In this document: in pieces, positions 28,981 to 39,430 of the stretch | How the letters are laid out: the number at the start of each line of letters is the position of its first letter | Position numbering within the stretch: position 1 is the first letter of the stretch | DNA from: Perkinsus marinus ATCC 50983 | Lineage: Eukaryota; Perkinsozoa; Perkinsida; Perkinsidae | Direction: 5' to 3' | Length of the DNA: 44,561 nt | Assembly (NCBI RefSeq): GCF_000006405.1 | Contig: NW_003207513.1 | Span: 56,256 to 100,816 of the forward strand | Translations under genes and position numbers: made by a program | The notes under the pieces: model-generated | Told to the model about the DNA's origin: nothing | What the model saw: only the letters and a program-made list of their open reading frames with translations | Database searches by the model: none

Positions 28981-28997
28981 TTATTGATGATCAATAA
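28981..28997. repeat. Odd palindrome with 8-nt arms
   Basis: TTATTGAT G ATCAATAA, perfect. The following ATGATT resembles a diverged third arm but needs an indel to fit. Confidence 0.8.
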
Positions 28998-29548
28998 TGA
29001 TTCTTATGTGTCTATATCCATTGGGAGTAAGCTAACCTTCAAGGGCGTCAATACCAACGTCATGGCATTCAATGTGAATGTTGAAGTATGTGTTATCGAC
29101 ACCTCTCACCGGTAACTGCTCGATTCATGCAAAGCTTACATTGCGAACTCTCTCACGAGTAAGACGAGTCTTCCCTCTTAGCTAACCTCATTGTCATGAT
29201 GTCATGAGAGAAGTCGGTAGCGATGACTTGTATGGAAGCCAGGTTCGAACCCTGCCATCGTTATTTTTCCGTAATGTAGAACAGCTGTAGAACACGTGTT
29301 GTTGTAGAGAACATCCTCGGCTGTGTCTAGGAGGCTGTAAATCAAGGTTGACTTGTTAACCTAAGTTAAATACCGATGCGGATGGTCGCGTCGCTTCGCT
29401 AGCAACTCGTAATGCGGTAATGAAACCGTGGGGCGAGTGGACCCCCCGTGGCTGCTGAACAGCGCAGAGTAGCCGAGGGCAGAGAGGGCCTATACATTTT
29501 ATCCCAATCCCAGCACTACAGGGAGCAGGTACCGAAGAGGGTGCAGAC

Positions 29549-29568
29549 ACGCACAGTGCGTGACGCAC
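29549..29568. repeat. Triple-arm palindromic element, X = ACGCAC
   Basis: ACGCAC A GTGCGT G ACGCAC, perfect. A degenerate element begins 12 nt later (29581). These are the rightmost copies in the window. Confidence 0.9.
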
Positions 29569-29580
29569 GCACTATCGACA

Positions 29581-29600
29581 CACTCACTGAGTGTTGCTCA
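29581..29600. repeat. Degenerate triple-arm element, X = CACTCA
   Basis: CACTCA C TGAGTG T TGCTCA. The third arm differs at two positions, both compatible with G-T pairing to the centre. The left odd palindrome has 7-nt arms. Confidence 0.65.
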
Positions 29601-29806
29601 GACTCTGTGTACCTGAGTGTATTTCTCTCATCGGTACTTCTAGGGTCGGTTCCTACAGAACCCACGCGATCGGGAGTGGGATATTTAATGTCACAGTAAC
29701 AACTCTAGTAACTGCTAGTAATGCCTAACTTCCACCCCGGTTAAATAATAGCTTTTAGTATCATTATACAGATATTACACTATATTGTAGTATCAGCATA
29801 TTCACT

Positions 29807-30061
29807 ATGCAGGATGGTGTTTGGGAGAAGCGTGGTAATTACACTGTTTTGCATACCGACTTCATGGTCTATTGCCAAGATGGCCACATTCATCCATACA
29901 TTCGCAGATGCTTTCTCCACCACAAAGTGGGGACACTGGCAACACAGTGGCTTCATAAGCAATGCTATATATTCGCTAGCTTAACCATTGCTCGCTACCT
30001 GGATCATTACTTACTACAGTGTTTGAGTTATATTGAGTATCCTTTCAGTGTTATTGAATAA
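29807..30061 (+). CDS. Small open frame, possible protein
   Basis: An 84-residue frame from ATG at 29807 (MQDGVWEKRGNYTVLHTDF) to TAA, with several His and Cys residues (CQDGHIHPYIRRCFLHHK). It ends 9 nt before the next frame. The opposite strand is also open here, which weakens the call. Confidence 0.3.
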   Translation: MQDGVWEKRGNYTVLHTDFMVYCQDGHIHPYIRRCFLHHKVGTLATQWLHKQCYIFASLTIARYLDHYLLQCLSYIEYPFSVIE

Positions 30062-30069
30062 GTAAATCA

Positions 30070-30330
30070 ATGATGTTCTTCGTCTTGAGTATCGCTGTCT
30101 TCCTTACCAGTGTAACTACTGGTCTCGTGATGGCCCTAAGTGTAGCTATCCCTATCATAGCCATAGGAGTCTTCAGAGATGTCGCCGAGAACTTGAACGA
30201 GATCTTCCTGTCTAACACCTTTGACATCAACGATCTACTGGCTAAACTTGGGTTATTGATTGAGAAGGTCCCTAGTCGAGTGGTTATCGACAGGATTCCC
30301 CAGAAACCTCTGGTTAGTGTGGTACAGTAG
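30070..30330 (+). CDS. Small membrane or secreted protein, unknown
   Basis: An 86-residue frame starts MMFFVLSIAVFLTSVTTGLV and continues hydrophobic (MALSVAIPIIAIGVF), fitting a signal peptide plus one membrane segment or a single long anchor. A helical polar C-terminus follows (NDLLAKLGLLIEKVPSRVVI). It ends in TAG. No splice is needed. No homologue is recognised. Confidence 0.5.
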   Translation: MMFFVLSIAVFLTSVTTGLVMALSVAIPIIAIGVFRDVAENLNEIFLSNTFDINDLLAKLGLLIEKVPSRVVIDRIPQKPLVSVVQ

Positions 30331-31766
30331 ACATCTCTGCTGCTTCACCATTCGTCATGATTTGTATTTGTCTCCTGTACTACCGTTTTAGGGGTTATCC
30401 TGAGAAGCACGTTCTGATGACGGCATAGTTCAAGTTGTTCTAAATGTACAATTAGATGACATATCGTTTCTGTTATCATGATCAGTAGTCTACCGTGGTA
30501 ATAGTGATGCTACTGCTGGTTATGTACCGCGATGTAGTCTCAATATAATCATTCGAGTTATTTGTTGTTCTTATTATTATCTCCTAATCTACTACGGCTG
30601 CTATGACTATTGGAACATATGTCGTTCCATAGTGAGTGAGAAATATTACTGTCAGGCTGCTGTAACGAGTTACCACCATTAAGTTCTGCGATCATAGTGT
30701 TCGAAGGCATCGTGTGATATTAAGACTGTATTATCATTACAGCTAGTTTATCAACAAATTCATTCATCGTTGAGTTGAAGTAACAGCTTGCAGGGATGTG
30801 ATTACCGACATGGTACTAGTTCATCCACATAATTTCCTGACATGCGGCATCTCGTACTTATATCAATTGGTGGGTGCTCAAAATGAACTTTGATTCGTCA
30901 TGTGCTCTGACATCATCCATATAAACTGAGGGTATATGATTGCGATATGTAACTCTATTATATGTGGAACACAATGACATGATACTCACATGATACTCAC
31001 GAAACCACAAAGAATATATGAGTTATAGAAAACAACACATCAAATAATTCAATAATAATAAGAAATACCAAATCATAGAAATAGGGATATACCATCAACA
31101 ATATCGCATGAAGGGGGCTCAGTGAATGGGTATGAATGGGCAGCTAGAGAACATCACTAAGCAAGTAGCACTTCATCGTTAGTCAACTGTGCTCTCGAAT
31201 ATGATAGCCTATGTAGAGGTTAAAATAGTTGCCATTATAATCATACCCACTGACAGAAGCTTCAACATACTCTAGACATGGCTGATGGCCCTGTATGGCA
31301 CTGTATTGGAGGAGGACGCTGCGGAGGGATCCGACAAAAAGTATATCACGACAAGTGATGAATAGCAACGACTATCTAGTGACGAGGCAATAAGGATAAC
31401 GGAATGCAAGGGTGGCAAGTCCTCATGTCATTCGGGATCCTTCTCGCAGGCTATAACGAGCATGCTTTCATTACTGTGAGATCATCAGCCCAGCCTTCTC
31501 ATTGTCGAGATAATGTGTCGAGGTGCTCCTGCATATCCTTTTCAACTGATCATGATGGAACAGTACTCCAAAGAGGAAATTGGCTTGTTAGTTGGAACTC
31601 TGCCAAGTCCGCGGTATACTCATTGGACTGCGGCGGAGGACGACAGGTGACGGTGGTGAGAAGTGTATTGAGATGAACGCAACAGTATTGACCAGAAAGC
31701 AAGGATTGGACAGTACAGCAATAACAAGAAGGATATAGGAAGCTGATATCATCATAGAAGACGTCG
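30331..31766. other. AT-rich intergenic stretch
   Basis: Only short open frames are present; the best is a minus-strand frame at 31183-31368 (CLEYVEASVSGYDYNGNYFN), which might be a terminal exon. CATGATACTCA is duplicated in tandem at about 30978-30999, and GGAAC / GTTCC with flanking ACTAT / ATAGT pairs near 30606-30633. No triple-arm element was seen. Confidence 0.4.
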
Positions 31767-33839
31767 TCAACAAGCACACTCGTGGGGCTCAGTGGGTGGC
31801 ACAAAGGGACAGTCAGGTAGGGGGATATCTAACAATTCATTAAGGATTTCATTATTGCGCTCTAATGCTGTATCAAAAATAGACAGGAAAGGTAGTCTAG
31901 ATGTGATCCTAAGACGACGGTTCCTCTCAACCTCTACAGTGTGGTGGACTGTGGTGTTATATACCTCCATCATGTGATCCTTGGCTTTATCGTAGCATTC
32001 CGGCTCGAATGCAATGCCCTCATCAGGGGACGCTAATGTTTCCCATCTTGCACGATTCAATGGACAGTGCACGAGTTGATCCTTGTCCATGCAGCCTAAA
32101 CCAGTCCACAACGGCCCTCTACCAAAGAAGTCCACCCAAGAACAGTATTCACACATACCACTACTCGACCATTTACCATCTATAGGGGATATACCATTAC
32201 GGATATCAGTAAGAGCTCTACAGTCATCAGGGCTAGCAGCACAGTAGTCTTCATAGCTCTGTGATGTTGGTGATAGTCCATCATTATATGGTCTTGGTAT
32301 GGGATACCCACTCCGGGCCAAACTGATGCCTCTATTGATAGCATCAACCACACCCTCACGTACTAGTCTACCAAAGGTATTCCACAGTCTACGAGAGTAA
32401 TAGACAGAATTGAGATGGGGAGAACCAATAGCCATATGGACATCTCTATACGAGACCTGATACCTCTCAGGCTTGCCAATGCGGTCCAGTTCACCAAGCT
32501 GTACGATAACCCCACCAGGTTTGATAAGATGACATCTAGTAAGACCAGTACCAACACCACTGATGTAGATGTTGGTATCAGCGAATAATCTAATTTGGTC
32601 CTCAAAAGTGTAGTCTTTCCAACTAAGGAAGGTTATATTACAACCAAAGAGTTGTTCTGATTCATCAGCCAATGTCTTGAGCATTGTCCTCTCATTATCT
32701 GAGAACCTTTTATTATCGGTAATAACCCCTTTACACCTCTTATTAACATCATCTACCACAATAGGAGTATTCATATCCAATGCGGTATTCCAATCCAATA
32801 TACCATAACCAGCTAATATCCTCTGACCATACCAATAGAAAGCATTCTCATATGAATAGGACCCTGGCATGCCCATATGCCTCTGTTGATCGCGATGCCC
32901 CATCCATCTTGAACCCACTAATAGTCGTTGGAATCTATTCAATGGAGTATCAAGTTGAGTCGTAGTTAGACCACTCCTATTAGTATGCGATAAAGCCTTG
33001 AGGAGACCCCAATGCTGCCAATCCTTAACATCGTCCTCAGTAGCATTAACACTCTCATAAGCAAGTATATTGACAGGCTCCTTGAGGTACCCAAAGCGGA
33101 GTATAGTGACCCATAGTGGATAAACATTATCATACATAAAATGACCAACATTGAAACACCAAAGAGTACTAAAATGAGCACTAACGCCATCTACAATGGA
33201 TACATCATCTTTAGATAGACTTGCCTCCCAATCCTTGAGAGATGACGTCGATGCTTCATCCAGTAACACCACTTTAGGTCGGAACTCACTCCTACCCTTT
33301 GGCCCACGGGAGCAGCCTCTAGTGAGCTCCCTGATCGAGTCCTCCGTGACGGGTACACCGGTGTCATCATAATACTGTCTGTTGATAGTGCTGTTATTGT
33401 AGTCTAAGGCACTGCCATTATAAGGCGCTCTCATGATAGTACCCCTCCTAGATGGATCTGATGGTAATATGATATAAAATTCGTCGGAAGTCTTATCATA
33501 ATAGATATTATCAAAAGCACATGACCGATTCCTATGCCAACCAACACATTGTATACTAGACCATATACCATCGTCCCGAATAGGAGGGGATATATATTCA
33601 ATATGGGAGGGCCTACCACTCATACTATCTGTTAAATCACCACCAGTTATCGAAGCATCACTCATCTTCGTCGGCATAAAAAGGCTACTGCTATCCCAAG
33701 CTGTGAGCACATCCCCATACATTAACCACAACTGTATCGTCACCAAGCAGCCGACCAACGTAACTTTCGATAGTAATGATATTGCCTTCCGGAATGTGAG
33801 ACAAGTTGTAGGATGCACAATGGCTGATGGAAGATCCAT
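31767..33839 (-). CDS. Glycosyltransferase family 61-like (EOGT-type) type II membrane protein
   Basis: GT61 (DUF563) enzymes transfer sugars such as GlcNAc or xylose in the secretory pathway. This is one uninterrupted frame of about 690 residues, unlike its intron-split neighbours. From MDLPSAIVHPTTC a short cytosolic tail is followed by a membrane anchor (LLSKVTLVGCLVTIQLWLMY) and a large lumenal domain. Family signs are FNVGHFMYDNVYPLW near residue 240 and the C-terminal YISGVGTGLTRCHLIKPGGV then IVQLGEL, which matches the usual GAGLTN...PPG.VVEL block. There are several N-glycosylation sequons (NNST, NVTI-like) and a Cys-rich region after it. Start at 33839 (or the ATG just before, 33842) was chosen over an in-frame upstream codon at 33923 because it places the anchor near the N-terminus. 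TGA stop. Confidence 0.85.
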   Translation of the reverse strand: MDLPSAIVHPTTCLTFRKAISLLSKVTLVGCLVTIQLWLMYGDVLTAWDSSSLFMPTKMSDASITGGDLTDSMSGRPSHIEYISPPIRDDGIWSSIQCVGWHRNRSCAFDNIYYDKTSDEFYIILPSDPSRRGTIMRAPYNGSALDYNNSTINRQYYDDTGVPVTEDSIRELTRGCSRGPKGRSEFRPKVVLLDEASTSSLKDWEASLSKDDVSIVDGVSAHFSTLWCFNVGHFMYDNVYPLWVTILRFGYLKEPVNILAYESVNATEDDVKDWQHWGLLKALSHTNRSGLTTTQLDTPLNRFQRLLVGSRWMGHRDQQRHMGMPGSYSYENAFYWYGQRILAGYGILDWNTALDMNTPIVVDDVNKRCKGVITDNKRFSDNERTMLKTLADESEQLFGCNITFLSWKDYTFEDQIRLFADTNIYISGVGTGLTRCHLIKPGGVIVQLGELDRIGKPERYQVSYRDVHMAIGSPHLNSVYYSRRLWNTFGRLVREGVVDAINRGISLARSGYPIPRPYNDGLSPTSQSYEDYCAASPDDCRALTDIRNGISPIDGKWSSSGMCEYCSWVDFFGRGPLWTGLGCMDKDQLVHCPLNRARWETLASPDEGIAFEPECYDKAKDHMMEVYNTTVHHTVEVERNRRLRITSRLPFLSIFDTALERNNEILNELLDIPLPDCPFVPPTEPHECAC

Positions 33840-34081
33840 CATGTGTAGAGGTTGGTCTGAGAGTATTATGATACCATGGAGGGGCCGCGATAGGATGGAT
33901 CCAAAACACAAAGGCTGCTGCACAAGTTGCTCGACACAGCCATGGAGGAGATGGATCCAACATGATGATGATCAAGCACGGTGGTGGATGAGTCGTGTAT
34001 AGAAGGCCACTAGTGTCGAGAGAGCTTACAGCCTACAGGGCTAGCATGTCGCCTAACTTCTGATACACCCTGTCGGCTCGA

Positions 34082-34571
34082 CTAGAGTCTGGCCTGAACA
34101 TCATCGATAGGGTCAATGGTCATATAACTTAGGAGCTGCTTCTTAAGGCGTATTTTCAAGGGAGGCAACCGAGTGTATTCGTGAGTTCCTTGATGGATGG
34201 TATAGTTGATGACTCGATATTCTACGTACTTACAGTAGTAGTAGGAGATATGATGAGGTGACCCCATTGGGGTCCATACCACGCCTTTCGAGCATCTACA
34301 CCTCTCAAAGAGGTCGTCCTCCACACAATTCATCTCGTCGATACGTCCGGGGTTGTCGATACGAATCCGAAAATATTCATATATGCATTCCGGAGGTCCA
34401 CCTCTGCCACACGACTCGTATGACACGAAATACATAGTCAATCGACGTGAGTTGGAAGGCCATTCTCGGAGTAAGAGGACTTCTGTTACCTTCTCGTACC
34501 TTCTGTAAAGGTATGACGACTATGGTTCTAAGAATAAGATGGTTTGAAGATGTGGATGAGCTTTCCGACAC
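34082..34571 (-). CDS. Unknown small Cys-containing protein, intron uncertain
   Basis: The 3' frame (34441-34082) encodes 119 residues: YFVSYESCGRGGPPECIYEY, MNCVEDDLFERCRCSKGVVW, and a basic end (IRLKKQLLSYMTIDPI) before TAG. A 5' frame from 34571 (MSESSSTSSNHLILRTIVVI) may be an upstream exon joined over a GT-AG intron starting after LQK. It lies upstream of the GT61 gene on the same strand. No family is recognised. Confidence 0.4.
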
Positions 34572-35402
34572 TGAACAGGAGTGGATGACAGCGGCGTAGC
34601 CGAGATAGGCAATGATGCTGTTGAATCTTCATCGGGGAATCGCTACTTCTTCTCTTGTAGAGCTGGCGTGTATACTCTAATGATGACACAGGCTGATGGT
34701 TAAGAATCCTAGCTTATTCAGGGGTGACAATAACATGGATTATCGCAGCTCTCGCTCGGATAATGGACCCGCAGGAGCACTTCAGGAGTTGATGAGCACA
34801 GAAGGTTGGTACAACATGGCCACAGTAGGCTTGTGGGGGAATACGGTCATGGATCGTATACAGCGACGTCCTTAACAACTGCCTGGATTGACTCCCAACT
34901 GCAGAATTACATACACAGTTGGTGCTGGCGCTACCATCACAGTATATGCCCACTGGTAGAGGATATCACTCTACTCCAGACGGTTACGGTACAGCAGCAG
35001 AGCTGTGAGAGGGGCAGTGCCCCGCTGTCTATGAGATCTTATGAAGTCTTTCGGCACTCGGATATCGAAGATGTTTAACAGACTCTTGATGACAGCTCAT
35101 TCATTTCGGGGAGCGTTTGGATATACGATAACACCCAGTATGAGTGCTCATGCCAGGTCGTGTCTTCTTTTTCTTGAGTGGTTCTGCGATCCGCCCTTCT
35201 GCTGCTACCAAATATTCCTGATACTCCCTTGTGTGAATCGTCTCCTATAAGCCTGTCTCAATAGCCCTAGAAGCTGTAAGCTTACGCTAGAGAATGGCAG
35301 TAGAACATGAATAGATTCCCAAACATGTAGTGGTAGTTTATTATTAGTAGTATCCTCCGACTTCATTCATCGTCATTGGTAGTTGCTTGTTATTATTCCT
35401 TC
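34572..35402. other. Stretch without a supported gene
   Basis: Open frames on both strands between 34714 and 35250 overlap one another and show no motif. A minus-strand frame with several cysteines (34953-34714) is the best candidate but lacks partners. The right end must contain the promoter of the gene at 35403. Confidence 0.35.
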
Positions 35403-36854
35403 ATGTTTGGATTCGCTATTCTTGTGAGTACCGTCGCCGCTATAATGGCCTCTGGAGTCCCTAGTGGATGGTGTGAGGAAGACCATAATGTCTTTGTTGA
35501 AGAGGACTGTTACGATGATCTCATCTCGTGTGATTTCCTACCAAGTGGTGGTATTAAGATGGTCGACTATGATATGACGATGAAAGGTTACTGGGATTTC
35601 CTCATATCTGCTCAAAATCTGAGCACTGGTGATTACTCGGTATTCCGGACTACTACTACCCTCAATGGTGTTCCTACGGGGGAGGTGATGATCAATGCTA
35701 AGGCCGACTCAATCGCTGCTGCATCTACTGATTACAAACACGATAGCTATGCCCCGATGTATATTTGGGCTATTGTTAACAACGAGATCAGACTCTATGG
35801 CACTCCCGAGACCAGTGATATTGGTTTAGGTGAGTACAAGGTTTTGGAGCCTGCGAGTGGTGAACATACTTGGACATCAGTTAGTTGGAATCAGGATGAT
35901 GATCATCCTTACTTGTACGCTGTTGATAGCAAGAACAATCAGGTCTATGAATGGGATCCGATATCGGATGGTGTTGAAACTTCGTCGAAAAAACTCGTCG
36001 CTGGTAATGCTGATGGTAAGGCAATTGATGATGATATGCATTTGTATCATCCCCAAAGTGTGAGATCTATGCAAGGTTATCTCTACATCTCTCAACTTGT
36101 CACCGGTGAGGAGTATCGTATTGTGAAGTGGGAGCCTTCAAGTCCTACGAGAGTGTTCAAGTTCAACTTCACCATTAATGGACGTTTTGGTTTCGATGTC
36201 GTTCACTGGTTGTATGATGTTTACCCTGACAGTATCATCTATCGATATGGTGATGCCGCTGTTTATGTTCATTGTGTCAACACCCCCGATGGAGAAGCCA
36301 CATTACTTGCAGGAGGCTGCGGCACCGGTCACGGTATTGACCAGTTTGTTAATGCTGACGATGGATGCCTCCGATTCAGTTTCAATTGGGGTACCACAAT
36401 CTGGGATTATAATGCGAATCCCGATAGGTTCGTCGTATGGCCTTTCCCGGCTTCCTTTACTTGTCCCACTACAACCACTGCTGCTGCTACTACAACCACT
36501 CCTGCTGCTACTACAACCACTCCTGCTACTACTACAGCTTGTGAGCCGATAGACTGTATCATCGGTGATGAGCAGTGCGGTTCATACATACCCGGTAGCT
36601 ACTGTAAATACTGGGAAGTTCCACGGATCTGCTCTGGCTCCAATATCGAATGCTCATGTGATGAGGTTATAACCACTACCACAAGTGGATCGATGACGAG
36701 TACCTCAGCTGCACCTTCAACAACTCCGTTTAGCTGCGCGAATGGTGACAACTTCTGTTGTTCCCAGTACAGTGGTAGCTACTGTAAATACTGGTCTAAT
36801 CCATCAGTATGCTCGGGTACTAATATCCCATGCTCTTGTGATATTCAAGCTTAA
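35403..36854 (+). CDS. Secreted protein with two C-terminal SYCKYW cysteine modules
   Basis: An intronless 483-residue frame. MFGFAILVSTVAAIMASGVP is a signal peptide; the open frame extends upstream only through a non-ATG codon, so ATG 35403 was chosen. Residues about 25-350 look like a beta-rich, propeller-type domain (repeated strand-turn blocks such as YLYAVDSKNNQVYEWDP). A Thr/Ala/Pro linker with TTTT blocks follows, then Cys module 1 (IDCIIGDEQCGSYIPGSYCK to SNIECSCD), a second Ser/Thr linker, and module 2 (FSCANGDNFCCSQYSGSYCK to TNIPCSCD). Each module has the pattern C-GD-xx-C...GSYCKYW-xx-P-xx-CSG-xNI-x-CSC. The layout of a catalytic or binding domain, mucin-like linkers and small Cys domains resembles carbohydrate-binding or surface proteins, but that is inference. 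The modules share long identical DNA runs. Confidence 0.85.
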   Translation: MFGFAILVSTVAAIMASGVPSGWCEEDHNVFVEEDCYDDLISCDFLPSGGIKMVDYDMTMKGYWDFLISAQNLSTGDYSVFRTTTTLNGVPTGEVMINAKADSIAAASTDYKHDSYAPMYIWAIVNNEIRLYGTPETSDIGLGEYKVLEPASGEHTWTSVSWNQDDDHPYLYAVDSKNNQVYEWDPISDGVETSSKKLVAGNADGKAIDDDMHLYHPQSVRSMQGYLYISQLVTGEEYRIVKWEPSSPTRVFKFNFTINGRFGFDVVHWLYDVYPDSIIYRYGDAAVYVHCVNTPDGEATLLAGGCGTGHGIDQFVNADDGCLRFSFNWGTTIWDYNANPDRFVVWPFPASFTCPTTTTAAATTTTPAATTTTPATTTACEPIDCIIGDEQCGSYIPGSYCKYWEVPRICSGSNIECSCDEVITTTTSGSMTSTSAAPSTTPFSCANGDNFCCSQYSGSYCKYWSNPSVCSGTNIPCSCDIQA

Positions 36855-37590
36855 TGGTGATTTAATATACTAATACTCAGGTGAAGTATTCTCTGTTCTT
36901 CCTAGCCGTATGTGTTTTCTCTTGCCTTTACTATTCTTCTTTCAGCCATATGTGTTTCTTTCGCTTCTATCACTCTGTGGTAGTCGCCTCTGTTGTGAAG
37001 TGTGTATCGCTTTTCGACTGATGTTCGTAGCATTGTGTTTCCATAACTTGTAACGGTGGATGCTTGCCTCCTCACGAGTAGCAGTGAGGTTATGGAACTT
37101 TCTAAGCAACCTCAGAGTCAACTCTATGCTGACTATTGACCCGAGTTTAACTGTTCGTGCTTTCCAAACCAACATGATGCAGAAAGTGAGTCGAGTCAGG
37201 AAGGCGTTCATCAACTAATGAGTGCAAGTAAATCAATTCGAATACATCGGTCTCGAGACGTAGTTCAAGTAGTACAATAAGAGGAACATGCACTTTATAT
37301 GGGCACATCTATTGTTATGTTCCTGTTCGCGTGTGCTCTCGAGGAGTAATCATTTTCCCAATATTATGACGCGCCGTCACTGGCGTAGTCATATCGATGG
37401 TTGCAGCCTATCTAGGAGCTTAGTGTTCATCTTCGCATCGCATTAGATGTAGTAACTCCATTAACACTACCCGAGGTGAATTACTGATAAGAAGAGAGAG
37501 ATATCAAAACAATTATAATCATCCCGAGAGAATGTTAACAATGCCACCGCCATCACTGCGTGGTCGGAAGAATATTCCAGCGGCCGAATA
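36855..37590. other. Intergenic stretch, nothing supported
   Basis: The only long frame is on the minus strand (37214-36942), without motif. From here rightward A+T content rises and CAT/ATC repeats begin. No triple-arm element was found. Confidence 0.4.
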
Positions 37591-38315
37591 CGCGGCTATT
37601 CCTTGTACCTAACACACGATGGACTTGACATTATATCATCTTGCCGCCCTACGAATATCCCAGAGGTTATCGATAGCATCAGAAGTGATATTGGATGATC
37701 GAATGCTGCGATGAGGGATAATAACCATGCTATGAAGTAGTGATGCAGATGGAACGTTACAGGGTTCTGAATAATCAAGCCATTGACCACACTTCATAAG
37801 CCATCATCACTACTACATCATCATGCTTATTGTATTTATCATCATAGTGTATGAGGAGGAATGTAATGCCGAAGATACAGACCTGATATGGTCGTCAATA
37901 TGATAATAATAACAACAAGAACAGTACCACTCCAACTCTAGATATTATATAAACAGCAGCATCAGCATAGGTCGGTAAGACCTTTATCGAGTATACAACA
38001 TGCCATATGATGAGTAATGCTAGGAACGATGCCAAGAACGTAAGGACCTACATGATGATGATGCAATACACTGAGTATAGGAATAAGAACATGATCATCA
38101 TCATACTATGCTGAATGCATTCCAATTGTCTAGATGACCTGATGGGGATATCGAACTATGACTAAGGACATCCAACATCCCTAAGAGAGTGAATACAGTA
38201 GATGCAGCAAAGAACCTGCACCATAGTATCAGTAGTAGTAATGGGAGTAGTAAGTTACGTTATAAAGAACCACCACCGACGTAGTGAGAATATCCATTTA
38301 GATCTTTTAGGATCA

Positions 38316-38848
38316 TCAATAACCTCTACAAACCATGCTTGTATCTATCAATACACTCACTCTACTACTACTATCAATAAACCATAGTACTATGCCAAAC
38401 ATAGCAAGATTGGCTAGATTGATGCTATGACCAAGATAGGTATACCTGATAATGAGGTAATAATAAGGATGAGAGTATGATACTGACTTGTCACTATCAT
38501 GTGGAATGTGATATACCTCGATAAAGAATCTATTATATGCATATCCAGCCACAAGCAGTAATAACCATCTCAATACCTACACCATCATCATACAACTACT
38601 ATTTCTATTATCATCATCATTACTACTATTACATTCAAATAACGGTATAGATATCGAGGCTTGTAGTTGGATGTATCCATTATAGTGGTGTTGATTATGG
38701 GCATGCTATTCTCTACTTCTCCCTGCAATGACGTCATCATAAGAGCCTGCTGCTGCTCCTCACCATAACTGTTAGCTGTATTACGATATCTAATGTATAG
38801 TTGCCTCAACAAGGAGAACAGCAGCATTAGCATGAGCATTACAAGCAT
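38316..38848 (-). CDS. Probable membrane protein, exons partly resolved
   Basis: Exon 1 starts at 38848 (MLVMLMLMLLFSLLRQLYIR), a clear hydrophobic N-terminus, and runs to about 38633 (PRYLYRYLN). It can splice in phase to an exon beginning VLRWLLLLVAGYAYNRFFIE, with a second membrane segment, then SHPYYYLI. Beyond that the frame either continues through a third hydrophobic stretch (INLANLAMFGIVLWFI) or splices out. The intron between the first two exons is made of ATG/GTA-type trinucleotides. Function unknown. Confidence 0.5.
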
Positions 38849-39126
38849 CTTATCCTCGTCCTCTCCTCTATTGATGGTGTTATAATATAACGGATAATCC
38901 TTGTGAATACACTATCCCTTACTTCAACATCTAATAATAGACTATCAAGGAGACCAGCAGTAATAAGATATCACCTTCATCTCGATATGCAGTAGATAAC
39001 ATATAATAAAAACTGCCAACATGTGATCGATAACAAGAGTGTTAACACAAATCTATGATATGAGATACATATAAGGCTACATTCACATGATGTGGGAGAT
39101 GGATGGTATGATGATGATGATCATTA

Positions 39127-39430
39127 TCAAGGAGCAGCAGCATCTGTTATAGACCCCTCCTCTAACATGGGCAATGCCAGAGGAGGAGGAGAAGGGGATA
39201 GTGCATCAGCAGCAGTAGCAGGGAGTAGCATGTTATGACATAGTGTAGTAGCATCATCCAACTTGATAGGCATACCAACCTGATGATACCACCACCAACA
39301 GCATAAACAACGATAGTGATAGTACACTCACAGGTAGAGCATCTAGAGAGTCGACCCCTTCATCAGCATCATCAGCAGCAGCAGCACGAGAGGATGGGGA
39401 ATCGGTACTGCTAGTGAGCATCGATCTCAT
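39127..39430 (-). CDS. Small hypothetical protein
   Basis: Two exons (39430-39332 and 39279-39127) join in phase over a 52-nt GT-AG intron to 83 residues. The protein is low-complexity, Ala/Asp/Ser/Pro-rich (SSRAAAADDADEGVDSLDAL, then ADALSPSPPPLALPM). It starts MRSMLTSSTD and ends in TGA. It may be an artefact of trinucleotide-rich DNA. Confidence 0.35.

Larger units (their letters stand above)
28845..29806. other. Intergenic stretch rich in small palindromes
   Basis: No gene recognised. Near 29242-29265 a tRNA T-arm-like string occurs without a cloverleaf (see rejected items). Listed elements lie at 28981, 29549 and 29581. An inverted pair CATTCA / TGAATG occurs near 29066-29080. Confidence 0.4.

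Noticed and set aside
29221-29265. T-arm-like GGTTCGAACC followed by a T-run
   Set aside because: The T-stem has a mismatch and no D-arm or anticodon stem can be placed upstream at proper spacing.
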